12,342 nucleotides of DNA, from assembly GCA_031268115.1 (NCBI GenBank), contig JAIRXV010000229.1, forward strand, positions 1-12,342. The letters run 5' to 3'. The notes under the pieces are model-generated. The model did not search any database. It worked only from the letters and a program-made list of their open reading frames with translations, and had not been told where the DNA came from. The position numbers were made by a program, and so were the translations under genes. The stretch is from Bifidobacteriaceae bacterium (GTDB taxonomy: Bacteria > Actinomycetota > Actinomycetes > Actinomycetales > WQXJ01). Shown here piece after piece: positions 1-7,500 of this stretch (position 1 is the first letter of the stretch; every line of letters begins with the position of its first letter).

Positions 1-99
1 CTGGAACAGCGCCACCGTCTCCGGTGTCGCGTCGGGGTCGACGGGCACGACTCCCGCCAGTTCCGTCTCCTGTGCTCCCGAGTCCACTGGGGCCGGATC
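1..99. repeat. Direct repeat copy A (mature N-terminus of tandem GH26 genes)
   Basis: This segment aligns without gaps to 2278-2376, about 80 of 99 bases identical by hand count. Differences cluster at codon third positions plus one variable patch (residues 45-49). The repeat is the visible edge of a gene-level tandem duplication of secreted GH26 genes, and its true length is cut off by the window edge. It continues at lower identity through the signal-peptide region to the start codons. Confidence 0.75.
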
Positions 100-189
100 G
101 GCCCATGCCGCACTCCCGGCGAGGCTCACCATCCCAGCGGCCAAACCCGCGGCCGCACATATCGCGATTGGTTTATGCCAAATCTTCAT
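1..189 (-). CDS. GH26 family secreted glycoside hydrolase, N-terminal fragment (runs off the window)
   Basis: Only the first 63 codons are present; the gene continues past the left edge. A Sec signal peptide is visible (residues 1-30: basic MKIWHK start, Ala/Gly/Leu-rich core, cleavage expected after AAWA). The next 33 residues match the same stretch of the complete GH26 gene at 220-2466 at 30 of 33 positions. That stretch leads straight into a GH26 catalytic domain in the sister protein, so this gene is very probably a GH26 beta-mannanase too, though its catalytic residues lie outside the window. The start is fixed by an AAGGAG ribosome binding site at 200-205, 10 nt upstream, and by exact alignment with the sister gene's start (constant offset of 2277 bases). 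It follows its sister by a 30-bp gap and is probably co-transcribed. Confidence 0.85.
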   Translation of the reverse strand, partial: MKIWHKPIAICAAAGLAAGMVSLAGSAAWADPAPVDSGAQETELAGVVPVDPDATPETVALFQ

Positions 190-199
190 AGTTTCCAAG

Positions 200-205
200 C
201 TCCTT
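200..205 (-). promoter_or_regulatory. Ribosome binding site of the partial GH26 gene
   Basis: Minus-strand AAGGAG, 10 nt before the ATG at 189. It sits inside the 30-bp gap after the preceding gene's stop. The gap leaves no room for a separate promoter, so the partial gene depends on read-through from the upstream GH26 gene. Confidence 0.7.
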
Positions 206-219
206 CTTCTTGATCGTTC

Positions 220-2466
220 TTACAGCACCGTGATAGACAAAACACCCTGGTAAGAGCCGGGCGTGACAGTGGCTGGAATCTTGTAGGACAGTTCCCCGCC
301 CACGCTGGCGATTCCACGAGACTCACCGACCGGCGAGGACGCGAACTCGGTCCCTGCCGTGAATCCGGCACTCCAGGCCGCTACGGCCGCACCTGCTATA
401 ACCGCCTGGTTGTCCGCAACGCTCAACACCTCAGGGGCCAGCCCCAGAGCCTTGCCATCGACACTTTCCGGCCCGGTCAACTGCGCGCCCGCCGTGATGG
501 TCGCGTCCCAGCCCACGCTGGCGCCGGGGCGGGAATCCTCGATCTCCACCGCGGGAAGATCACCGGAGCCCACAATCCACGCCTTGTCTGGCGACAGGGC
601 GGCGTCCGCCAACGACACGGAGGCCGAGTCGAACCCAACGGCAAGACCGCCCGCGAAGGCAGGTATGTCGAGATCCACGTCGATGTCACCCGTTTGGTGG
701 TAGTAGAGCGGCGTCTCATACAATTCATATTCGCCAGCCATTGCAATTTCATCCCGGTATGCGCCGGTCACGGGGTTCGCATTACCTGTTCCAGTTTGGC
801 CTCCTTGCCATGTCAACGCATAGGACACGTACTTGAGGTTCGGGTAGGTGGCCCCGTCCTCATCGCCGAACTGGTATTGGCCGGCGCCGGTGTTGCACTG
901 GGAGGCAAAGCGATCGTGGATCTCCTGAATGGCAGAGGAGCCCTCGGTCATTGCGACTAGTTTCTTGTCGGCTCGGGCCTTCTCCGCAACATAGTCGAAC
1001 GAAGAGCAGAACAGTTCGGCAATCTTCGCCTGCTGGTTGCGGTAAGGATGGTAGGAGTGCCCGTTCAAGTTGCCGGACTCCCAGTAGTTGTCGATGCCGT
1101 AGACATCCACGTATTCGGCACCCGGGAAGCCCTGCTCCCACTTATTCAGCAGGAAGTCCTTCCACTTGCCCGAATCGATCCAGTCGCGGAACTGAGCGGT
1201 TCCGGTGGTCTGCGCCCCGGTGGTGGGGTCGAGATCCAACGGCACGCCAGAGTTGTTTAGGGCAATCGGCTCGCCGTAATGGAATGACGTGGGCGCCAGC
1301 GTCTGGGCCTCATTATACTGTTCCGTCAGATCGGCGTGGGCGGTGGTCTTGACCGCAGCAGTCCAGCCGGTCTTGGTGTCGATGTACTTGTCGAGCAAAG
1401 CCTTAAGTTCGGCGTTGCCGGTCAAGTCTTCGAAGAGCACCGAAGGCTCACCCAGACGAGAACGGTCCGGTGAAATCTCATACAAGAAGTTGTGGACACC
1501 ATGGTCCATCAAATAATCCTCAAGCATCTTGAACAGATCCGCGAACTGTTGATACGTGGTGGGCTGGAACTTGCGCTCCATGTCGTCAATGCCCCACCAG
1601 AACCAGTCACCCGAATGCTCGTGGTACGGACGGAACAGAATCGGCACAGCAGTACCGCCATTCGCTTCCGTAATATCCTCGTTGAACTCCACAATGGCAT
1701 CCATACGAGCCTCATACCGGTTATGCAACTCCCCACCCGGCAGCACGTAGTAGGCGGCCGTCTGATTCATGTTTACGGGGATCGTGCCGTGGTTCATCCA
1801 CGTGCCTGGATAGTAGAGGTTCGCGCTGTAGCCGCCGAAGGTCACCGGGTTGGTCTCATGCCAGCTGATAGTCGTGATCGAGCCGTGTTGGTAGGACTCA
1901 GCGATCCACTCGACCAAATCCGCCCAGGCGTAGCCGTCCACGTTTAGGCCGTCATACCCGTAGTATGGGCCGCGCCCGCTGGCGGGATACTTGGCCGGGC
2001 GCAAAGCGGATTGATCGGGGCTCATCGCGCCGAACTGGCCGAACTCACCCTTCAACTCCAAGTAGCCAATGTCGATGCCCTGGACGGCCGCGTGCTCACC
2101 CCAAGTCTGCTTGGTTGCTGAGTTGTCCAGGTGTTGGCCCTTGGTTCCCTCGAAGGCAACCGCATCCGCGGCCACACCCGATGCCCGTGGAGCGGCGTTA
2201 GCACCACCCGTATATCCCATGGCCATGTCCATCTGGTGGCCGTACATCCACTGATTACCGGCCAAGTAGTACATGTTCTGGAAGAGCGCCACCGTCTCTG
2301 GTGTCGCATCCGGATCCACTGGTTTGATCCCTGCCAGATCGGTCTCCTGTGCTCCCGAATCCACCGGCGCCGGGTCGGCCCAAGCTGTACTCCCGGCAAA
2401 GCCCGCAAGAGTAGCAGCCATGCCCGCCGCGGCGAGCGCGCTTACGGGCCTAGTCCATTTCCTCAT
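220..2466 (-). CDS. Secreted GH26 glycoside hydrolase (probable endo-beta-mannanase) with WxL-like C-terminal domain
   Basis: A 748-residue protein predicted to hydrolyse beta-1,4-mannosidic bonds outside the cell. Residues 1-30 are a Sec signal peptide (cleavage after TAWA). The GH26 TIM-barrel spans about 45-585. Family landmarks are MYGHQ near residue 75, TISWHETNP with His203, and RPYHEHSGDWFWWG with the acid/base Glu283. The nucleophile is Glu508 in KLVAMTEGSS (codon GAG at 943-945). Cys487 and Cys524 could form a disulfide. The last ~145 residues (603-748) are a beta-rich module with EDSRPGASVGW and a final GSYQGVLSITVL, resembling WxL-type surface domains and closely related to the end of the next upstream GH26 protein. 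The ATG at 2466 is preferred over a longer frame reaching 2511, because AAGGAGG lies 6 nt before it and the signal peptide starts there. GH26 also contains beta-1,3-xylanases and mixed-linkage glucanases, so mannan as substrate is the likeliest choice rather than proven. Confidence 0.9.
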   Translation of the reverse strand: MRKWTRPVSALAAAGMAATLAGFAGSTAWADPAPVDSGAQETDLAGIKPVDPDATPETVALFQNMYYLAGNQWMYGHQMDMAMGYTGGANAAPRASGVAADAVAFEGTKGQHLDNSATKQTWGEHAAVQGIDIGYLELKGEFGQFGAMSPDQSALRPAKYPASGRGPYYGYDGLNVDGYAWADLVEWIAESYQHGSITTISWHETNPVTFGGYSANLYYPGTWMNHGTIPVNMNQTAAYYVLPGGELHNRYEARMDAIVEFNEDITEANGGTAVPILFRPYHEHSGDWFWWGIDDMERKFQPTTYQQFADLFKMLEDYLMDHGVHNFLYEISPDRSRLGEPSVLFEDLTGNAELKALLDKYIDTKTGWTAAVKTTAHADLTEQYNEAQTLAPTSFHYGEPIALNNSGVPLDLDPTTGAQTTGTAQFRDWIDSGKWKDFLLNKWEQGFPGAEYVDVYGIDNYWESGNLNGHSYHPYRNQQAKIAELFCSSFDYVAEKARADKKLVAMTEGSSAIQEIHDRFASQCNTGAGQYQFGDEDGATYPNLKYVSYALTWQGGQTGTGNANPVTGAYRDEIAMAGEYELYETPLYYHQTGDIDVDLDIPAFAGGLAVGFDSASVSLADAALSPDKAWIVGSGDLPAVEIEDSRPGASVGWDATITAGAQLTGPESVDGKALGLAPEVLSVADNQAVIAGAAVAAWSAGFTAGTEFASSPVGESRGIASVGGELSYKIPATVTPGSYQGVLSITVL
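2278..2376. repeat. Direct repeat copy B (mature N-terminus of tandem GH26 genes)
   Basis: Partner of the repeat at 1-99. The offset of 2277 bases equals the distance between the two start codons, so no insertions or deletions separate the copies over this stretch. Protein identity (30/33) exceeds nucleotide identity, which is the pattern of a duplication kept under selection for protein sequence. Confidence 0.75.
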
Positions 2467-2472
2467 CGATCT

Positions 2473-2479
2473 CCTCCTT
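2473..2479 (-). promoter_or_regulatory. Strong ribosome binding site deciding the GH26 start
   Basis: Minus-strand AAGGAGG ends 6 nt before the ATG at 2466, close to ideal. It argues against an in-frame start 45 bases further upstream, which would add an Arg-rich stretch ahead of the signal peptide. This is the best Shine-Dalgarno among the three GH26 genes, suggesting the enzyme with an intact active site is the most highly translated. Confidence 0.8.
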
Positions 2480-2549
2480 GAGAGATGTCTCCCGCACCGC
2501 CCGCGCGGCACGAGTTCTTGCTGATCGTCTTGTGCGCACGTACCTCACC

Positions 2550-2612
2550 CCGCCGCCAAAGCGGCGGTCGCCATCGGGCCATGTGGCGATTCGGTGGAGC
2601 GGATTGCCGCTC
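2550..2612 (-). other. Intergenic stem-loop cluster between two GH26 genes
   Basis: Three hairpins lie in the 144-bp gap. GAGCGG/CCGCTC with a 4-nt loop (2597-2612) starts inside the upstream stop codon. A weak 5-bp stem spans 2569-2588. An all-GC 7-bp stem, CCGCCGC/GCGGCGG with a 4-nt loop, spans 2550-2567. None has a T-run after it on the transcribed side, so a classical intrinsic terminator is unlikely. An mRNA-stabilising or partial-termination role is possible. No convincing promoter is visible in this gap. Confidence 0.4.
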
Positions 2613-4503
2613 ATAGGACCGTGACACTCAGGACCGCCTGATAGCTTCCAGGCGAGACCGTCGCGGATATCTTGTAGCTCAGCACACCCCCAATCGCAGC
2701 CTGACCACGGCTCGATCCTGGGGGGGAAGAAGCCAGGGGCATTCCTCCCACGAACCCACTTCCCGCCGCAACGGCGGACCCCGGGACAACGGTCAGTCCC
2801 GCGGTAGTTTCGGTAACCTTCGGCGATAGTCCCAAGGCCTTAGCGTCGACTTGGTCGGGGCCAACCAGGTATTGACCGGAGGCGATTGTGGTATCCCAAC
2901 CGGGCGAACCCGCGCGGGTGTCGGTGACACGAATAGTTGGCAGAGGCGCCGAACCCGTCAACCAAGCCTTATCGGTGCTCAGGGAAGGCGTTCCCAACGT
3001 CACGGCGCGGGCATCGAATTCGAGCATTAGCCCACCCGTTGAGCAAGGCACCGGGCCACTCCATCGTCCCGGGCCGCCCGGAAGCGCGAACCACTCGGCG
3101 CCATCGTCTCTGAGCGTCGCCAAGCCTTCGGTCTGCCCACGCCAGCGCAGCACATACGCCGCGGATCCCGCCGCAGCGTATTCCTGACCGAATGCATCCG
3201 CGCCCGCGCCCGCCACATCCGCGATCATCTGGGCCGGCGAAAGATCGGACTGCGTTAGCGCGGCGAGTTTGCCGTCCTCAGTCGCGTGTTCGGCGACGAT
3301 GGCGAGAGTCGAGACCAGCAGTTGACGCAGCTTCGCCTCGTCCCCGCGGTACGGGTGAAGAAGGTGTCCCTGCCCGGTATCCCAATAGTTGTCGAGGCCG
3401 TAGACATCCACATAGTCCACACCTGGGAACCCCTTAGACCATCGAGACCAGAAGGCCTGCTCCCAGCGCGTGGACATGAATTCATCGAACGCTGAATCAT
3501 CGAGTTTCTGGAAGCTGCCGTCAGGCCCTGGGACAGCGTTTCCCTCTCCGTCCAATACGGTTGGATCGCCCAAAGTGGAGCGGTCGGGCGAATATGCGTA
3601 AAGGAAGTTGTGGACGCCAGCGGCTCGCAGATAGTCAACCGTGAACCGCCACAGTTCGGCAAACTGCTCTGCTGTGTTCGGTGCGAGACCCGTGGTCGAA
3701 TCGTCAATGTTCCACCAATACCAACTCCCTGAATGCTCGTGATACGGGCGGAATACGATAGGTATCGGATTGCCGTCATCGTCCACCAGTTCCTGGTTGA
3801 ATTCAACGATAGTGTCCAACCATGCTGCGAAACGCGCGTGGTGTGCCCCGCCTGGCAGCACTGACGCAATCGACTGCGGGTAGACGTTAGGCTGCCCCGG
3901 CTGATACGTGACCGGGTTGACCGCGCTCCACGACAGCGTGTTCAACCCGCCGATCTCGTGCGCTTCACGGATCCACCGCACCAGGTCGTTCCACGGAATG
4001 CCATCGGAAGTCAAGCCGTCGTAGTCGAACTTGGCATTGCCGGCGGGTAGAGCCGAGGGCCGTCCCTCCGCTGCCGCCGACCCGAATACCGCGTTATCGC
4101 GTTTCAGCTCCAATTGCCCAATATCCCAGCCAAACACGGCCGGATAGAGGCCGGTGGCCTCCTTTACCGCGGAGTCTCCGTTGTGTGAGGCCGCCCCCGC
4201 CCTGACCTGAGCATCGGTGTTGACCGAGTTCAGCGCCAGATCGTCCTCTTGCCCATAGAGGGTGGTCCCCGCAGCGCCGTAGAGCAGCTGCCGCCACAGG
4301 GCGGTGGTCTCGGGGGTAGACGAAGGGTCGGACGGGGTCGACAGGTCTTCGCACAGGGGAAGCGACGATGGCGGGGCCTGCACCGCGATCGTCGCCCGGG
4401 CGGATGCTTGCGCCGCCCCGGTACCCAGTCCGGCCGCGGCCACTAGCGCCGCGGTCAAGACCGCGGCGCCGCACCGACGCGAAGCAATAGCGAACGCACT
4501 CAT
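2611..4503 (-). CDS. Secreted GH26-like protein with substituted nucleophile (probable pseudoenzyme)
   Basis: A 630-residue secreted protein with a signal peptide (about 1-33, AQA cleavage), a GH26 fold at about 59-475 and the same WxL-like C-terminal domain as the next gene (487-630; VTDTRAGSPGW, ending GSYQAVLSVTVL). The acid/base region is intact (RPYHEHSGSWYWW, Glu256). The nucleophile position reads LAALTQSDLS with Gln418 (CAG at 3250-3252), where the paralogue has LVAMTEGSS with Glu. The usually conserved His after SW is Ser193 (SWSAVNP), and GHQ near the N-terminus is GQE. Barrel residues such as DVYGLDNYW and the late RW are kept. I infer loss of hydrolysis with glycan binding possibly retained. 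It also lacks a ~63-residue insertion found in the paralogue. The start follows the upstream stop by 4 bp and has only a weak ribosome site (GGTGA), so translational coupling is likely. Confidence 0.85.
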   Translation of the reverse strand: MSAFAIASRRCGAAVLTAALVAAAGLGTGAAQASARATIAVQAPPSSLPLCEDLSTPSDPSSTPETTALWRQLLYGAAGTTLYGQEDDLALNSVNTDAQVRAGAASHNGDSAVKEATGLYPAVFGWDIGQLELKRDNAVFGSAAAEGRPSALPAGNAKFDYDGLTSDGIPWNDLVRWIREAHEIGGLNTLSWSAVNPVTYQPGQPNVYPQSIASVLPGGAHHARFAAWLDTIVEFNQELVDDDGNPIPIVFRPYHEHSGSWYWWNIDDSTTGLAPNTAEQFAELWRFTVDYLRAAGVHNFLYAYSPDRSTLGDPTVLDGEGNAVPGPDGSFQKLDDSAFDEFMSTRWEQAFWSRWSKGFPGVDYVDVYGLDNYWDTGQGHLLHPYRGDEAKLRQLLVSTLAIVAEHATEDGKLAALTQSDLSPAQMIADVAGAGADAFGQEYAAAGSAAYVLRWRGQTEGLATLRDDGAEWFALPGGPGRWSGPVPCSTGGLMLEFDARAVTLGTPSLSTDKAWLTGSAPLPTIRVTDTRAGSPGWDTTIASGQYLVGPDQVDAKALGLSPKVTETTAGLTVVPGSAVAAGSGFVGGMPLASSPPGSSRGQAAIGGVLSYKISATVSPGSYQAVLSVTVL

Positions 4504-4507
4504 CGAT

Positions 4508-7500
4508 TCACCGCACTCTCAACACCTGAGTCTTGGCCGCCCTCTTGGCGATGGCGCCGGTGCCCTGATAGGTCACCTTGATCTTGTACTTTCCTGCCTT
4601 TGCCTGGGCTGGGATCGTGAAGGCGATCCGCCCCTTGTGCTTGGCGGTAAGCCGCTTGGTCAACGTCTTACCGGGCGCATAGGTCACCTTGACCGTGCCA
4701 GTGGCCCGAGCTACACCCGGGGCTTTGACCGTGATGGTCGCCTTTGTCTTGACTCCTCGCGCAATCGCCGACTTCGACAGCTTTACCGTCACCTTCGGTG
4801 CGATCTTCGCGACCTTGACGGGGGCCGCCGTCTGTGTGGACGGCAAATGGCCAGCGGACGCCACGGTGACGGACACGGAAATTGAGGCACCGGCATCGGC
4901 GGCGGTCAGTTTGTAGTGAGAAGCGGTGGCCTTCGAGATGGCCTTGTCGCCCCGCAACCACTGGAAACCAACCTCGTAGCCGACGGCGGGAACGCCGATG
5001 ACGTTCAGGGTCTTGCCTACGGTGGGCTCACCCGATATAGCCGGCGCCGTCCCCGAACCCAGCCGCAACGAGAACGTCGGCACTCGGCCAAGCCCCACCA
5101 AGACGGGAGAAGACACCGCCACGGCGTCATCGCAATTGGTTCGGCGGGCAACGACCCGCACGCTCACCCAAAGCTCGGCATCGGCGGGCGCGGCCTCATA
5201 TGTTTGCGCGGTGGCACCGGGAATCGCCGCGCCTGCGCGCAACCACTGGTAGGAGGCCACAGCCCAGCCAGCTGGGAGGTCCGTCACTGCCGTCAGCGTC
5301 TGGCGTACCTGCGCCACGCCGGCCACGACAGGGGCGAAGGAAACCGGAGCCCCGAGACCCACGGGCTCGGTTGGAGCGGTTGCGATCCAGCCCTCGCCGC
5401 GAGTCTCAAGGGACGTAGCGCGCACCACAGCGGTGAGGTGGGCGCCGATGTCGGACTCTTGGGCGGCGTACGTGGGGCCGGTGGCGCCGGCGATGGGCCG
5501 GCCGTTGCGCTGCCATTGGTAGGAGACTTGGACGGCGGCCGGACGCCACGTGCCGGCGGTGACCGTCAACACGTCCCCAAAGCGGGGCGAGGCCGGGCTC
5601 ACACTGGGGGCCTGAACAGCGATGGGGGCATCGGTGAAGACCACGACCCGAAGAGGATTCGACGCGGAAGACATCGCGGGTCGCCCGTCAACGAAATACG
5701 CTCCCGAAACCTCGCGCGCACCGATCCGATGGACGGTCAGAACCGCGCCCGCAATCGTGTCCGCTGGGGCCGAGGAGGTAAAGCGGGTAAATGGCGTCAG
5801 GTCTATCGCGTTGCCGTAGACATCGTGGCCTAAGGCCTGCAACCGCGTGGACTCACCCAATACCAATTGCGTCATCGTGCCCTCGGTCGCGATGGTCAAA
5901 GCGCCTTCGGCGATCACCGGATCGCCCGGTGCCACGGTGAGGGTCACCGCAGCGAAGTATTGATTTCCCTGACCATCGTCAACCGTGACAACAACGGTGT
6001 GCTCTCCGGCGAGAGTCGAAGAGAATACGAACTGTCCGTCATCGTCCAAGACACATGTCGCGGCCGAATCCTGCGGGACACATCCGATCATGTTCCACGG
6101 CAGCTGAACCACGGGGTTGCCCTGGGGGTCTGTCTCCCAGACCGCGAAGCGAACCTCATCGCCTGCCCGCGGTTCGGCCGGATCGGTCAGAATCGCGATG
6201 CCTTCAGTTGGCAACGGAGCGGGCGGGCCGGTGGGCGGATCGACCGCCAAACCGATTTCCGCGCGTCCGGAACCCAAACGACCGTACGGGTCGCCGGAAT
6301 CTCCTGTCGCCTCCACCACGATCGTGTAACTGCCCGGGTCGGCTGGAGCGGTGCCCTCTATCGCGCTGGCCTCCCAGTTCCAAGCCAAATCGCTGGGTAC
6401 GGCGTTCCGATCCTGGTCCAGCACACGGACGGCGACCTGTGTGCCGGTTCCGCCGACGGATCCCGCGATCGCCACCGGCCCGGTCGGCTCGACATGGACG
6501 GGCTCAGCCGGGAAGGCGAGTTCGATTGCTGGAACGGCTGGCGCTACGGCGTCCGCGGCGCCGACCGATGCGCTGAGCGAACCGGCCATCCAGTTGACGT
6601 CGCCGGGGGCCACGTTGAGGGGGGTCGCGGTCACCGCGATGGTCTGGCCGGCGTCGCCTTCGGCGACGGTGTAGGTGGGTTGATCGGCCGGCTCACCCGT
6701 CACGGGGGCGCCGCTTCCTTCAAAAGTCCACGCGTATGCGAACGCCACATCCTGTGGCCAGCCTCGCGGGGTCGCAGTTAGAACGGTCCCGGGCATAAGC
6801 TCCGAGCCCTCGGACGCGTTGGACGTCAGCTCGACCGCGCCAGGCTCGAACGTGACATTGACGAACCCAGCCGTTGCGACGGAGGGGGCCCCGAGGCCGC
6901 CCAATTGCCCGGACGCGTTGGCTCCGATTCCGTACAAGCCACCGGCGGCCGTCTTAGACCAGGTCTCGCAAACGCCGGCGGCGGCGTTTAGACAGACGGG
7001 CGATGCGCCATCGTTGGAGATCGCGAAAACGGATCCAGCCCCGACGGCGATGGCCGCGGTCCCCCCGGGGGATGTCAAAGGCGCCCGCGCGGCCAGCGCC
7101 CGCCCCAGGCTCGACGCTTGCCCGTCTGCGAGTTGACCCCAAGCGTTGCCGCCCCAGGTATACAGATTCCCAGAGGCGGTCAAAGCCGCGGCCGTTGTCC
7201 CCCGAGTGGCAAAGTCCACTACACCCATGAGCGGCCCGGAATCCGTTGCGACGAAGGCGTGCGCCGTATCCCATTCTTGGGTGGAGCCCGTGCCGGCCAG
7301 GCCCTCCGAGTTGGCCCCGAGCACGGAAACCCGCCCCACGTTCGCGCCCTCACCCCAAACCACGAACGTGGCGCCGTCACCCGCCACAGCCTTGGCTATC
7401 CTCCCCAGATCGGCGCAGGCGCCGCTGGTACACCACACCGGCGCGGGGACCGACGAGTACTGCCCGGCCGCACCGAGCTGACCCCTATCCGCCTTACCCC

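Noticed and set aside
2467..2511. In-frame upstream start of the intact GH26 gene
   Set aside because: It adds 15 mostly basic residues before the signal peptide and ignores the AAGGAGG that is ideally placed for the ATG at 2466.
2550..2567. Intrinsic terminator after the 2611-4503 gene
   Set aside because: The 7-bp GC stem is real, but no T-run follows on the transcribed side, so it is recorded only as a stem-loop.
4916..5833. Long plus-strand open frames opposite the RCC1 gene (also 5867-6781, 7118-7732)
   Set aside because: They are antisense to a clearly coding gene, are rich in Arg/Gly/Pro as expected of GC-rich shadow frames, and show no domain or ribosome site.
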